64,000 nt of DNA from Rhodococcus sp. P-2 (GTDB lineage Bacteria > Actinomycetota > Actinomycetes > Mycobacteriales > Mycobacteriaceae), in assembly GCF_016598535.1 (NCBI RefSeq), contig NZ_CP066779.1, positions 5,330,053 to 5,394,052 on the forward strand, in the 5' to 3' direction. Below the pieces are notes generated by a model. That model made no database searches. It saw nothing but the letters and a program-made list of their open reading frames with translations, and had not been told where the DNA came from. Every line of letters begins with the position of its first letter. Positions within the stretch are counted from its first letter, which is position 1. The translations under genes and the position numbers were made by a program. This document shows, in pieces, positions 1 to 9,643 of the stretch.

Positions 1-1095
1 CAGGGCGACGATCACTGCCACCAGGGCGGCGAGCACCAGGAGCGCGATCGCGCCGCCAGACACTCGACTTCGATACAGCGTTGCGACGGCTTTGGCGTCG
101 ACCAGTTTCGGTCCCACCTTGAGCCGTGTCATGAACGCCGACGGATTGCTTTCACGGCGTCCGCGGTCGAAGAACTCGTCCAGGGACACCACGTTGCCGA
201 CCGTCACGATCAGTGAAGCTCCGTGGTGATCGGCGAGCAGCAGTGCAAGGTCGGTCGGTGAGCAGGTCGCCGGGAACGTCATCGCCCCGATACCGAGATC
301 CTGGATTCGCGAAAGGCCCGCCGCATGTCCGTCCTGGTCGGCGGGCAGAACAACTTCCGCGCCGGACTTGAGGGTGGAACTGGTGATTTCCTCCGGGTCG
401 CCCACGATCAGATCGGGGCGGTATCCGGCCTTGCTCAATACGTCCGCACCTGCGCCGACACCGATCAGGATCGGCGAATACTCCTTGATGAAGGGTTTGA
501 GGTTCTTCAGATCTGCCTCGTGTTCGGGGCCGTCGGAGACGACCACGACATGGCGATCCTTCAAGTCGATGTCGATGTCCGGAACACCGATTCCGTCAAT
601 CAGCAAAGGGCTTTCGGTGCGGATGAACTCGATGGTGTTACCCGAGAACGCTTCCAGGTGATCGACCAGTCCGGTCTTGGCCTCGATCATCCGGTCGGAG
701 ATCTCGGCCTCGGTCTGCTCTTCACCCTTGACGAGGCTCTTCTCGCCGTTGAAGATCTCACCCTCGTGCAGGCGGATCTTGCTGCCGTCCTTGACGTTCT
801 TGAAGACGTCACCGTCGACGGCATCGATCAGAACGATGTCGTTGGCGACGATCACTTCCGGGCCGAGGTTGGGGTAGCGCCCGGAAATCGACGGCGACGC
901 GTTGACCACGGCCATGACTCCGGCTTTCACCAGAGCGTCGGCGGTCCGGCGATCGATGTCGACTTCGTCGAGGATCACGATGTCTCCAGGACCGACACGG
1001 CGCAGAAGCTTCGCCGTGTTCCGATCGGCCCTGGCGATGCCACTGATCCCAGGCAAGGATTCGGTGTTACGTGAGAGCAATCCGGGCATCTTCAT
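1..1095 (-). CDS. steA: SteA-like septation protein, partial at the C-terminus
   Basis: This is the leftward reading frame running off the window edge. It starts MKMPGLLSRN and continues with PGDIVILDEVDIDRRTADAL, SGRYPNLGPEV, NTIEFIRTESPLLIDGIG, ADLKNLKPFIKEY, RPDLIVGDPEE and LLLADHHGASLIVTVG. This matches the actinobacterial SteA family (Mtb Rv1697; 'putative cytokinetic ring protein SteA'), which has a thiamin-pyrophosphokinase-like fold and a C-terminal membrane helix. The helix begins at the left edge (GGAIALLVLAALVAVIVAL). In Corynebacterium SteA acts with SteB in daughter-cell separation. The start is the first ATG; no in-frame start lies upstream and the Mtb protein starts at the same place. 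It follows recN with an 86-nt gap. Confidence 0.88.
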   Translation of the reverse strand, partial: MKMPGLLSRNTESLPGISGIARADRNTAKLLRRVGPGDIVILDEVDIDRRTADALVKAGVMAVVNASPSISGRYPNLGPEVIVANDIVLIDAVDGDVFKNVKDGSKIRLHEGEIFNGEKSLVKGEEQTEAEISDRMIEAKTGLVDHLEAFSGNTIEFIRTESPLLIDGIGVPDIDIDLKDRHVVVVSDGPEHEADLKNLKPFIKEYSPILIGVGAGADVLSKAGYRPDLIVGDPEEITSSTLKSGAEVVLPADQDGHAAGLSRIQDLGIGAMTFPATCSPTDLALLLADHHGASLIVTVGNVVSLDEFFDRGRRESNPSAFMTRLKVGPKLVDAKAVATLYRSRVSGGAIALLVLAALVAVIVAL

Positions 1096-1181
1096 GGCTT
1101 CGATGATGAACCTGAAACCGCGTTGACCGGTGGAGGCGCGCCGACAACTACCACATCAGTCACACCAACACCACAGAACCT

Positions 1182-2960
1182 TCAATCTGTGACGCGGGCC
1201 GCATTCGCGATCTCGAGCAGTTCTTCGGCGTGCGCACGACCGGTCTCGGTGTCGTCCAGCCCTGCCAACATACGGGCCAATTCGACCACCCGATCCGAAT
1301 CCGACAGAGTCCGCACACCACTGCTCACCACTCCGCCTTTGTCGTCGACCTTGTCCACCACGAGGTGGGTGTCGGCAAACGCAGCTACCTGCGGAAGGTG
1401 GGTGACGACGATAACCTGATGCGTGCGAGCAAGTTTCGCCAATCGACGTCCGATCTCGACAGCAGCGCGACCACCGACCCCCGCGTCCACCTCGTCGAAA
1501 ACCATCGTCGCGCCGGTGTCGCTACCAGCGAGAACAACTTCGAGCGCCAGCATGACGCGTGACAGCTCGCCACCGGAAGCGCTCTTGCTGATCGGAAGTG
1601 ACGGTGCCCCACTGTGCGCGGACAGGCGAAATTCCACCTCGTCGACGCCGGCAGACCCCGCATGCAGGTCTACTCCCCCGACACTGAGCGGCGCCGAGTC
1701 CTGCGGGCCGGCAGGCTGCGAACGCACAGTCACCTCGAGGCCCGCACGTCCCATCGCCAGACCGGCAAGTTCCGCGCTGACCGCTTTGGCGAGCTTTGCC
1801 GCTGCCTTGACTCGCGCGGCGCTCAGCTTTGTGGCGGCTTCCGCCGTGAGGCCAGCCGTCTCCTCGACCTGCTTGGACAACAGCGACAACGCATCCGAGG
1901 ACACGTCGAGTTTGGACAGACGAGCGCGAGCGGTATCCGCCCATTCGAGAACACCGTCGACATCGGCGGCGTACTTACGCGTCAGAGTTTTCAGTTCGGA
2001 TTGCCGCGACAACAGCGAGTCCAGTGCCCCCGGATCGGCAGGAAGCCCGGACAGGTAGGTGTTCAGGTCACCGGCAACGTCGGTGACGACGGCAATAGCG
2101 TCGGCCAACCGGGAACCGAGACCGTCCAGATCGGCATCGGTGACCGACTCGATCCGCGCCCTCGCTTCGGACATCAGGTCGAGCGCAGGCATGACGCCCA
2201 CATCGCCGCTGGCCATGTCGTCACTACCGGCGAGGGCAGCGTGCGCCTCTTCGGCCGCGGAGCGCAATGAATCGAGTTCGCTGAGCCGACGCACCTCGGC
2301 AACGATCGCCGTGTCCTCGCCGGGCTCGGGTGCCACGCCGTCGATTTCGTTGAGCGCGAAGGTCAACTGGTCTGCTTCCTGCGCCAGTTCACGAGCCTTC
2401 GACGTGCGCTCGATCAACTCCGAACGAGCGTCAAGCCACTCCCGACGATGTTTGCGGTACCTCGTCAGCAGCGTTCCGATTGTCTTGTCCCCGAAGCGGT
2501 CCAGAGCGTTGCGCTGTTGGTCGGGACGAAGCAACCGCAGCTGATCGTTCTGTCCGTGGACAGTCAGCAGCGGATCAGTGAATTCGGAGAGAACTCCCGC
2601 CGGCACGCTACGGCCGCCGAGATGGGCGCGCGAGCGGCCGTCGCTGCCGACCGTGCGGACGGCGATGATGGTCCCGTCCTCGTCCCGCTCGGCGCCCGAC
2701 GATTCCAGGATTCGGACGATCTCACGCTCGGTGGCCGGTGAGACGTCGTCGGCGATGAATCGTCCTTCGACAACGGCTCGCGACGCACCCAATCGCACTC
2801 GACCGGCATCCGCTCGCGCCCCGCTGAGGAGGTGCAAGCTCGTGACGACCATCGTTTTACCTGCGCCGGTTTCACCGGTCAGGACGGTCAGGCCCTCGTG
2901 AAACTGGGCGCTGGCCTCGGAGATCACACCAAGACTGTCGATACGGATCTCTGCGAGCAC
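1182..2960 (-). CDS. recN: DNA repair protein RecN
   Basis: SMC-like ATPase of double-strand-break repair, 592 aa. An N-terminal ABC half carries Walker A GETGAGKT at residues 29-36. A long central coiled-coil region follows. The C-terminal half has the signature SKSASGGELSRVMLALEVVL and Walker B MVFDEVDAGVGG. The chosen start is GTG 2960 (MLAEIRIDSLG), as in the mycobacterial protein. It has GGAAGG about 8 nt upstream and begins just after the nadK stop. A longer ATG start at 2984 would add MARKEALI and overlap nadK. The likely operon is tlyA-nadK-recN-steA. RecN loads onto DNA ends early in RecA-dependent repair. Confidence 0.95.
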   Translation of the reverse strand: MLAEIRIDSLGVISEASAQFHEGLTVLTGETGAGKTMVVTSLHLLSGARADAGRVRLGASRAVVEGRFIADDVSPATEREIVRILESSGAERDEDGTIIAVRTVGSDGRSRAHLGGRSVPAGVLSEFTDPLLTVHGQNDQLRLLRPDQQRNALDRFGDKTIGTLLTRYRKHRREWLDARSELIERTSKARELAQEADQLTFALNEIDGVAPEPGEDTAIVAEVRRLSELDSLRSAAEEAHAALAGSDDMASGDVGVMPALDLMSEARARIESVTDADLDGLGSRLADAIAVVTDVAGDLNTYLSGLPADPGALDSLLSRQSELKTLTRKYAADVDGVLEWADTARARLSKLDVSSDALSLLSKQVEETAGLTAEAATKLSAARVKAAAKLAKAVSAELAGLAMGRAGLEVTVRSQPAGPQDSAPLSVGGVDLHAGSAGVDEVEFRLSAHSGAPSLPISKSASGGELSRVMLALEVVLAGSDTGATMVFDEVDAGVGGRAAVEIGRRLAKLARTHQVIVVTHLPQVAAFADTHLVVDKVDDKGGVVSSGVRTLSDSDRVVELARMLAGLDDTETGRAHAEELLEIANAARVTD

Positions 2961-2962
2961 GA

Positions 2963-3910
2963 TTAAGGCTTCCTTCCTCGCCATCCGGTAACCGGAAGCT
3001 CGAACTTGCGAACCATCCGATCAGCGAAGGGCGCAGAGTCCAACCGGACCCACTTGACGGGAGTGGCGCCGCGAACGATCTCGACGCGAGCGCCGGCAGG
3101 CAGTTCCAACGTTCGACGGCCGTCGCAGAAGACCAGGCCGTCATGGCTACCGGCGACGGTCTCCACCGCGATGATCGAATTCGGGCTGGTGACCAACGGC
3201 CGCGCGAACAGCGCATGCGCGTTGCTGGGTACGACGAGCAGCGCTTCGAGTTCGGGCCACACGACGGGGCCGCCTGCGGAAAATGCATACGCGGTCGAGC
3301 CTGTGGGAGTGGACACGAGAACACCGTCGCAACCGAAGGCAGAGACCGGTCGGCCGTCGACTTCGAGGACAACTTCGAGAACTCCCAGACGCGAACGATT
3401 CTCGATACTGGCCTCGTTGAGCGCCCACCCGCGGTCGATGATCTCGTCGTCCACCCGAATCACGACGTCGAGTGTCATACGCGACTCGACGCGATATTCC
3501 TTGCGAACTACTTGTGCGAGAGCCTCGTCGAGATGCTCGGCCTCGGTCTCTGCCAGAAATCCGATGCGTCCGAGGTTGATGCCCAGTACCGGAATGGACG
3601 CTTCTTGAGCGAGCTCGGCGGCGCGCAGGAACGTGCCGTCGCCACCGAGAACCAGTACCAACTCGCATCCGACGGCGGCATCAGGGCCGGGATGAACAAC
3701 GGTGACGTCGAGACCCGGCGCAGAGAAACCCGCGGGTTCCGTCATTGCTTCGATGCGCGAGCTGTCTGCTTCGTCGACGAGGACGCGCAGTCCGATTCCC
3801 GCGCGCTCGAAGATCTTCCCGACCCGCTTGGCAGTTTCCGTGATGTCACGTCGACCCGGGTGTGCGACAAGAAGGATCTCGCGCGACTCGCCGTTCGTGA
3901 CCGCGTTCAC
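2963..3910 (-). CDS. nadK: NAD kinase (ATP/polyphosphate-dependent)
   Basis: 315 aa. Phosphorylates NAD+ to NADP+. The family hallmarks are present: [16 protein letters not shown] (GGDG motif), [12 protein letters not shown], and the nucleotide-binding glycine-rich segment [20 protein letters not shown]. Length agrees with the mycobacterial enzyme (about 307 aa). The start ATG overlaps the tlyA stop by 4 nt, indicating translational coupling, and recN follows immediately. The order tlyA-nadK-recN is conserved in actinobacteria. Confidence 0.96.
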   Translation of the reverse strand: MNAVTNGESREILLVAHPGRRDITETAKRVGKIFERAGIGLRVLVDEADSSRIEAMTEPAGFSAPGLDVTVVHPGPDAAVGCELVLVLGGDGTFLRAAELAQEASIPVLGINLGRIGFLAETEAEHLDEALAQVVRKEYRVESRMTLDVVIRVDDEIIDRGWALNEASIENRSRLGVLEVVLEVDGRPVSAFGCDGVLVSTPTGSTAYAFSAGGPVVWPELEALLVVPSNAHALFARPLVTSPNSIIAVETVAGSHDGLVFCDGRRTLELPAGARVEIVRGATPVKWVRLDSAPFADRMVRKFELPVTGWRGRKP

Positions 3911-4752
3911 TGGGGCCCTTCCTCTACAGCCTTGCGAATCATGTCCTCCACCGTGGGGACATCGTCGGTAGCGGCATCCGTCTCTTCATCGCCGGATGAA
4001 CCTGTCTTTCGAAGCCACAGGAAATACTCGACATTTCCCGACGGACCGGGCAATGGGCTGGCCACCACACCTAACGTCCGCAGACCTACCTTTGCAGCAG
4101 CCTCCGACACGTCGAGCACAGCGGAGATTCGCAATTCCGGATCTCGTACGACGCCACCGGCACCGACGCGGTCCTTGCCCACCTCGAACTGAGGCTTGAC
4201 CATCGGGACCAGGTCCGCACCGTCAGCAGTACAGGCGACGAAGGCCCCGAGTACGAGTTTGAGAGAAATGAACGACAGGTCCGCGACAACCAGATCGACT
4301 GTTCCACCGATCGTCTCGGCATCGATAGCGCGAACATTGGTTCGGTCGATGACATGCACGCGGTCGTCGGACTGAAGGCGCCACACCAATTGGCCGTAAC
4401 CGACGTCGACGGCGACAACTTCCTTCGCACCACGCGTCAGAAGAACATCGGTGAACCCACCGGTGGAAGCGCCCGCGTCAAGGCATCGGCGTCCTTCGAC
4501 CGTCAATCCTTCGGACCCGAAAGCGTCGAGGGCACCGATCAGCTTGTGTGCCCCTCGCGAGGCCCACGAGACTTCCTGCTCGACCTCGACTACCCGAAGT
4601 GGAGTTCCTGCCTCGATCGCCGTCGCAGGCTTGGTCGCGACTGCGCCCGAGATGAGAACTCGGCCTGCGGAAATCAGTTCTTGCGCATGATCTCGCGACC
4701 GTGCGAGTCCGCGACGGACCAGTTCGGCATCCACCCGTGCTCTACGTGCCAC
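3907..4752 (-). CDS. tlyA: TlyA family rRNA 2'-O-methyltransferase / hemolysin-like
   Basis: 281 aa. An N-terminal S4 RNA-binding domain (residues about 1-60: [30 protein letters not shown]) precedes an FtsJ/RrmJ-like SAM methyltransferase domain with [15 protein letters not shown] and [14 protein letters not shown]. In mycobacteria TlyA 2'-O-methylates 16S C1409 and 23S C1920 and confers capreomycin sensitivity. The C-terminus extends about 15 acidic residues beyond the Mtb protein. It is first in the tight tlyA-nadK-recN group and lies 1 nt downstream of the small gene at 4754-4996. Confidence 0.93.
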   Translation of the reverse strand: MARRARVDAELVRRGLARSRDHAQELISAGRVLISGAVATKPATAIEAGTPLRVVEVEQEVSWASRGAHKLIGALDAFGSEGLTVEGRRCLDAGASTGGFTDVLLTRGAKEVVAVDVGYGQLVWRLQSDDRVHVIDRTNVRAIDAETIGGTVDLVVADLSFISLKLVLGAFVACTADGADLVPMVKPQFEVGKDRVGAGGVVRDPELRISAVLDVSEAAAKVGLRTLGVVASPLPGPSGNVEYFLWLRKTGSSGDEETDAATDDVPTVEDMIRKAVEEGPQ

Positions 4753-4753
4753 G

Positions 4754-4996
4754 TCAAGCCCTGTCCACAGAGGCGAGCGCCTGGACGAGCACCTCGTGTG
4801 CCTGTTCCAAAATATGTGCCTTCTGCGGAATCACACCTGCTCCGTGCTGATCGTTCGGATCGTGCTCGATGCCGCCGAGGCGCGCCAGCAAACCGTCGAC
4901 GTCAGAACGTATACGTTCCGGATCGACGGTCTGGCGTGGCCCGGGCAACGGCGATCCGTTACTCGAGTTTCCGGGGTGCGGTGTCGGCGTGCTCAT
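4754..4996 (-). CDS. Small conserved protein (Rv1693-like position), function unknown
   Basis: 80 aa from ATG 4996 (MSTPTPHPGNSSNGSPLPGP). The longer open frame upstream to 5212 is not coding-like. The N-terminal 25 residues are Pro/Ser/Gly-rich and likely disordered. The remainder (DPERIRSDVDGLLARLGGIE, then HILEQAHEVLVQALASVD) looks helical. It sits exactly between the HAD phosphatase and tlyA, where Mtb has the small gene Rv1693. There is no recognisable enzymatic motif. Support for coding comes from position, tight spacing to tlyA and codon use. A regulatory or scaffold role is possible but unproven. Confidence 0.75.
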   Translation of the reverse strand: MSTPTPHPGNSSNGSPLPGPRQTVDPERIRSDVDGLLARLGGIEHDPNDQHGAGVIPQKAHILEQAHEVLVQALASVDRA

Positions 4997-5072
4997 CGCG
5001 CACAACGCTAGTGCATGACTCTCGGTTACGCATACACCCGCACCCCCGCGAGTCGAACACATTTGCGAGAAA

Positions 5073-6056
5073 TCAGACGAGCCAGGAAGCAAACAGATCC
5101 GCCACGCCGGCGTCCGACGCTTCCAGTGTCTGGAAGGACGGATTGGCCCATGCGACAGGCGCAACCGCGCGTAGAAGGGACATCTCGTCACCGACAACCG
5201 GGCCGTCGACAACCAGCGCCGATCCGTTCACGGAGACAGACCACTTGGAGTCCGCACCGACCAGCGATTCGACGGCCGGCTGATTGAGCGAATCCAGAGT
5301 TGCTGCAATGTAGGTGGGACGCTGCTCAATCGGAGCCCGCAGTACGTCGCCCGGCGTGCTCACACCGGTGAGAACCAACAACGAGTCGACCGAAACAGCA
5401 TGTGCGCCTTCGATATCAGTGTCCAGACGATCGCCGACCACCAGAGGACGCGAACACCCGCTGCGAGCGAGCGCATCCTCCATCAGCGGTGCAGCCGGCT
5501 TACCTGCCACCAAGGGTTCCTGCTTGGTCGCAGCGCGTAGAGCTGCCACCATCGAGCCGTTTCCGAGAACCAAACCCCGTTCCGACGGCAGAGTGGTGTC
5601 CAGGTTCGCAGCCACCCACAGCGCGCCGGCCCTGATCGCCAAGCACGCCTCGGCGAGGATCGTCCAGTCGGTCTCCGTCGAATGTCCTTGAACGACAGCA
5701 ACCGGAGAATCCGCGAACTCACGAACCGGAAGCAATCCGACGCGGGTCACCTCGTCGGCCAATGCGTCGGTACCGACGACCAGAACAGCTGCACCGGGTT
5801 CGAGACGCTCAGCCAACAGGCGCACTGCCGTCTGAGAACTGGTGACGACACGATCATCTTCGGAATCGAAACCGAGTTCGGTCAGATGCGCCGACACTGC
5901 CGAAGGCGAGCGACTCGCATTGTTGGTCACGTAGTACAAAGCCTGCGTGCCCTGCCCCAGAGCAACCTGGGTGCCGGGAATCGCATGAGCTCCGGCGTAC
6001 AGCGTGCCGTCGAGATCGAGCAAAAGTACGTCGTACTGAGTACGAAGCACGGTCAC
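5073..6056 (-). CDS. HAD-IIA family phosphatase (glycerol-3-phosphate phosphatase-like)
   Basis: 327 aa. HAD motif I is LLLDLDGTLYAGAHAIPG, motif II is YVTNNASRSP, and the C-terminal Mg-binding motif is VVGDRLDTDIEGA. The NagD/IIA cap lies between, and a C-terminal extension of about 75 aa follows (LDSLNQPAVESLVGAD onward). Size and position match Mtb Rv1692, characterised as a D,L-glycerol-3-phosphate phosphatase with an extra C-terminal domain. The start overlaps the stop of the TPR gene by 4 nt. A 76-nt gap separates it from the next small gene. Confidence 0.88.
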   Translation of the reverse strand: MTVLRTQYDVLLLDLDGTLYAGAHAIPGTQVALGQGTQALYYVTNNASRSPSAVSAHLTELGFDSEDDRVVTSSQTAVRLLAERLEPGAAVLVVGTDALADEVTRVGLLPVREFADSPVAVVQGHSTETDWTILAEACLAIRAGALWVAANLDTTLPSERGLVLGNGSMVAALRAATKQEPLVAGKPAAPLMEDALARSGCSRPLVVGDRLDTDIEGAHAVSVDSLLVLTGVSTPGDVLRAPIEQRPTYIAATLDSLNQPAVESLVGADSKWSVSVNGSALVVDGPVVGDEMSLLRAVAPVAWANPSFQTLEASDAGVADLFASWLV

Positions 6057-6988
6057 TGATCTTCTCCGGTCAACTCGGCCACCCGTTCTTCAGCATCCGT
6101 GTCACCCTCGAGGTCTGCAGCTGCAGCGTTGAGGAACCACTTCAGTCCGTCTTCGACACGACCGGCTGCAACGAGGGCATCGGCATAGGCGTAGAACAGC
6201 CGAGCCGCGGCTTCACCGGTACGCGCTGCGTCCAGATCCTTGGTCTGCAGCGTGACAACTGCCTGATCGAACTGACCGAGATCCATGCGGGCGCCGGCGA
6301 CGACGATCCTCAACTCCGAAGCCTCGTCGCCCGAAAGCAGGGCAGCCTCGTCGCTGCGGCCGAGTTCGATCGCGCGCTCGGGTCGACCCAAACCGCGTTC
6401 ACAGTCGGCCATGACAGCGATCAGACCCGGTCCACCAGCCATTCGACGGGCAGCACGAAGCTCGGAGAGAGCTTCAGCCCATTCACCGGCGTGGTACGCG
6501 GTGATTCCAGCAGCTTCACGAACGACGGCAATACGGCCGGCGCGCTGACGAGCAGCGCGAGCGTGGAGCAGTGCGAGTTCCGGGTCTTCATCGACGAGCT
6601 TTCCTGCCATGACAAGGTGACGCGCAACGGTGTTGGCGTTGTCCTTGTCGAGGCTGAGCAGATCCCGACGAACGGCCGGGTCCAACTCGGTGGGCTCTAC
6701 GTTATCGGGCAAATCCGGTTCGTCAGGTCGTGCTTGCTGACGGTTGCGGTCGCCGTCGCGCCCACGAGGGGTGAACCCACCCTCGCCGCCGCGACGTTGT
6801 CCGCCGTTGAATCCGCCGCCGCGGTTACTGTTTCCAGCACCACCACGGTTGTTGTCTCCGGCACCACCGCGGCGGTCTCCGCCTGCAGCGCCGCGTGATC
6901 CACGCCCGTCGTTGTCACGACGGGGGCCACCTGATCGAGGCGCTCCTCCCCCACGGAAGGACCGACGCTCGTCGCCATTCTCCGACAC
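6053..6988 (-). CDS. RGG-rich, TPR-like repeat protein
   Basis: About 311 aa if started at GTG 6988 (MSENGDERRSF), which has GAGAGG 7 nt upstream; ATG 6994 is an alternative. Residues about 10-95 are low complexity, with many RGG/RGGG units mixed with Asn, Asp and Gln (disordered). The remainder is helical with tetratricopeptide-like pairs (NTVARHLVMAGKLVDEDPEL, AGEWAEALSELRAARRMAGG, LGQFDQAVVTLQTKDLDAAR). Position matches Mtb Rv1691. RGG boxes usually bind RNA in other systems; RNA binding here is inference. The frame stays open upstream through the 5S rRNA gene, but that extension is not coding. The start lies 24 nt after the 5S terminator. Confidence 0.85.
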   Translation of the reverse strand: MSENGDERRSFRGGGAPRSGGPRRDNDGRGSRGAAGGDRRGGAGDNNRGGAGNSNRGGGFNGGQRRGGEGGFTPRGRDGDRNRQQARPDEPDLPDNVEPTELDPAVRRDLLSLDKDNANTVARHLVMAGKLVDEDPELALLHARAARQRAGRIAVVREAAGITAYHAGEWAEALSELRAARRMAGGPGLIAVMADCERGLGRPERAIELGRSDEAALLSGDEASELRIVVAGARMDLGQFDQAVVTLQTKDLDAARTGEAAARLFYAYADALVAAGRVEDGLKWFLNAAAADLEGDTDAEERVAELTGEDQ

Positions 6989-7011
6989 AGTCATTCCTCT
7001 CATACAACGCA

Positions 7012-7045
7012 CGAAAGGGGACCCAATATGTTGGGTCCCCTTTCG
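7012..7045 (-). terminator. Intrinsic terminator downstream of the 5S rRNA gene
   Basis: A near-perfect inverted repeat, CGAAAGGGGACCCA with a 5-6 nt loop and TGGGTCCCCTTTCG, starts 10 nt after the 5S 3' end on the minus strand. A T-run is absent, as is common in actinobacteria. It separates the rRNA from the TPR gene. Confidence 0.85.
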
Positions 7046-7054
7046 GTTAACGGG

Positions 7055-7173
7055 TGTTCGGCGGTGTCCTACTCTCCCACACCCTGTCGAGTGCAGTACC
7101 ATCGGCGCTGAAGGGCTTAGCTTCCGGGTTCGGAATGGGACCGGGCGTTTCCCCTTCGCTATGACCGCCGTAA
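7055..7173 (-). rRNA. rrf: 5S ribosomal RNA (orphan copy)
   Basis: Read on the minus strand, it begins TTACGGCGGTCATAGCGAAG. It contains the conserved CCCGGTCCCATTCCGAAC and AAGCTAAGCCCTTCAGCGCC segments and ends GGACACCGCCGAACA. It is complete at about 119 nt. No 23S or 16S sequence precedes it. Instead the 5' side abuts the truncated ABC ATPase gene within 2 nt of the mature 5' end. A strong terminator follows. Transcription would have to come from a promoter upstream of the ABC remnant or within the 7305-7433 gap. Whether it is processed and used is unknown. Confidence 0.93.
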
Positions 7174-7175
7174 CT

Positions 7176-7304
7176 CGTCGTCGACTTACCCGCACCGTTC
7201 GGGCCCAGAAAGCCCGTCACGATGCCCGGCTTGACCGTGAACGACAAATCGTCCACCGCTTTCGTCGGTCCGTAAACCTTGGTCAATCCCCTCAGTTCAA
7301 TCAT
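7176..7304 (-). pseudogene. Truncated ABC transporter ATPase (first 43 codons), joined to 5S rRNA
   Basis: From ATG 7304 the frame reads [20 protein letters not shown] and then a Walker [14 protein letters not shown]. This is the typical N-terminus of a drug/ABC-2 type ATPase. Directly after the Walker A threonines the frame enters the 5S rRNA sequence, so the Q-loop, signature and Walker B are missing. The remnant keeps its start and upstream 130 nt. Mtb carries an ABC ATPase (Rv1687c) near the Rv1691 block, so this could be its relic after a rearrangement; that link is inference. Confidence 0.85.
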
Positions 7305-7433
7305 GAGGAGAACTCTGCCCTACCGGCAATAACCAGCACATCGGCCACAGGTCTAGTTCCGAGTGGTACTCAGGTAGGACATGAGTCCGGGCAATTCGGG
7401 CAGAACCCCGAGAAATCACCCGGATCTCGTCCC

Positions 7434-8390
<957 letters not shown>

Positions 8391-8394
<4 letters not shown>

Positions 8395-9470
8395 GAATTT
8401 TCCTTAGCTACTGCGAACCGCTCGGGTTCGGTTCCTTTTACCTCGACCAAAGATGTGCCGTTCAACAACGCGAGCGTCGCATCGGCGGTGACGGGCGTCA
8501 GCAGGACCCCGTTGCGCCCGTGCCCGGTGGAGACGACGACACGATCGGACACGCGCCCGATCAACGGCAGGTTGTCCGGCGTCATGGGACGCAGGCCTGC
8601 CGCGCATTCGTACAGTTCGTATTCGCCGATCGCCGGCATCAGCGCCTCGGCGTCGTTGATCAAGTCCCGTACTCCGGCCATCGTGACCTGTGTGTCCTCA
8701 CCGGACTCGTATTGTGTTGCGCCGACGACGATTCCGTCGCCTCGCGGGACGAGGTAGGCCGGCCGGCCGTGGACGCTGCCACGGATCGTTCGACTGGGCG
8801 CCGGGGTGACTCCAGGCCTACTCCGCAGGCGAAGAATCTCGCCTTTGACCGGGCGTACCGGTAGCCCGGGCCACAGCTTGGGTGACGCGATACCGGCGGT
8901 GAGCACTACCTGATCGGTGTCCAGTTCGGCGAGGTCGTTGACGGCACGCGCGATCAATTCGACGCCGGTTTCCGCGCAGGCCTTCTGCAGCGCCTCCAGC
9001 AGAAGTCTGTTGTCGACGGCGGATTCACCGACGGCCATCAACCCCGACCGGATGCCCCGGCCCAGCATCGGTTCGAGTTCACGGATGCGCGCCCGACCGA
9101 GAACTTCGAGTTCGTGCCCCTGCGAGCTCACCCACTCGGCGATGGTCTGCAGGTCCTGCGCGTCGGCAGCATCGAGTGCAACCGTCAGCGAGCTGTCCGC
9201 GGTGAAGACCGATTGCCCGAATTTTCCGAGCTCCTCACCGAACGCCGGCCACCGTTCCAGGGAAGCTGCACCAACCGTCAACGCTGTTTCTTCACCCGGC
9301 CAGCCTTCGGAAAGCGGTGCAAGCATTCCGCCCGCCACCCACGAAGCACCTGATCCAATGGACGGGTCGTACAACCGAACGGACCACCCGTCGCGGGCTG
9401 CGCGCCACGCTATGGCGAGACCGATGACACCGCCGCCGACCACTGACACCGTACGAGCGTGTGTACTCAC
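8391..9470 (-). CDS. thiO: Glycine oxidase ThiO
   Basis: 359 aa FAD enzyme that oxidises glycine to dehydroglycine (iminoacetate) for thiazole assembly. The N-terminal dinucleotide fold is [20 protein letters not shown], followed by [11 protein letters not shown]. The C-terminal flavin contact is [17 protein letters not shown]. The start is GTG 9470; its ribosome site GGAGG lies at the 3' end of the TPP riboswitch. First gene of thiOSG, as in Mtb Rv0415-Rv0417. Confidence 0.94.
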
Positions 9471-9479
9471 GAAACTCCA

Positions 9480-9575
9480 CCTCCACTTCCTGCGCCGGCA
9501 TGATCCGGGTCAGGTCTGACGGTCGGGATCTGGTCGCGATCCCCTCTCAGCCCCACGAACCTCGCAGTCACGACA
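9480..9575 (-). promoter_or_regulatory. TPP riboswitch (THI element) upstream of thiO
   Basis: The minus strand reads GGGGCTGAGAGG, a variable arm, then GACCTGACCCGGATCATGCC and GGCGCAGGAAG. These are the conserved CUGAGA and ACCUGAUCUGGAUAAUGCCAGCGNAGGAAG blocks of the TPP aptamer. The 3' helix runs into the thiO ribosome-binding site (GTGGAGGTGGAG about 6 nt before GTG 9470). That geometry suggests translational repression by thiamine pyrophosphate. The outer P1 boundary is approximate. Confidence 0.93.
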
Positions 9576-9643
9576 AAAAAGTGACGACGACGTTTCAGGA
9601 CTCCCGTGTCGAACCTTGCTCCCTAGAGGCTACCGTTTGCTCC

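Noticed and set aside
7047-7175. Continuation of the ABC ATPase reading frame through the 5S gene
   Set aside because: The residues after the Walker A threonines are encoded by rRNA sequence and show no ATPase homology; treated as a truncated gene.
6995-7195. Open minus-strand frame extending the TPR protein upstream
   Set aside because: It runs through the 5S rRNA gene and its terminator; these are non-coding.
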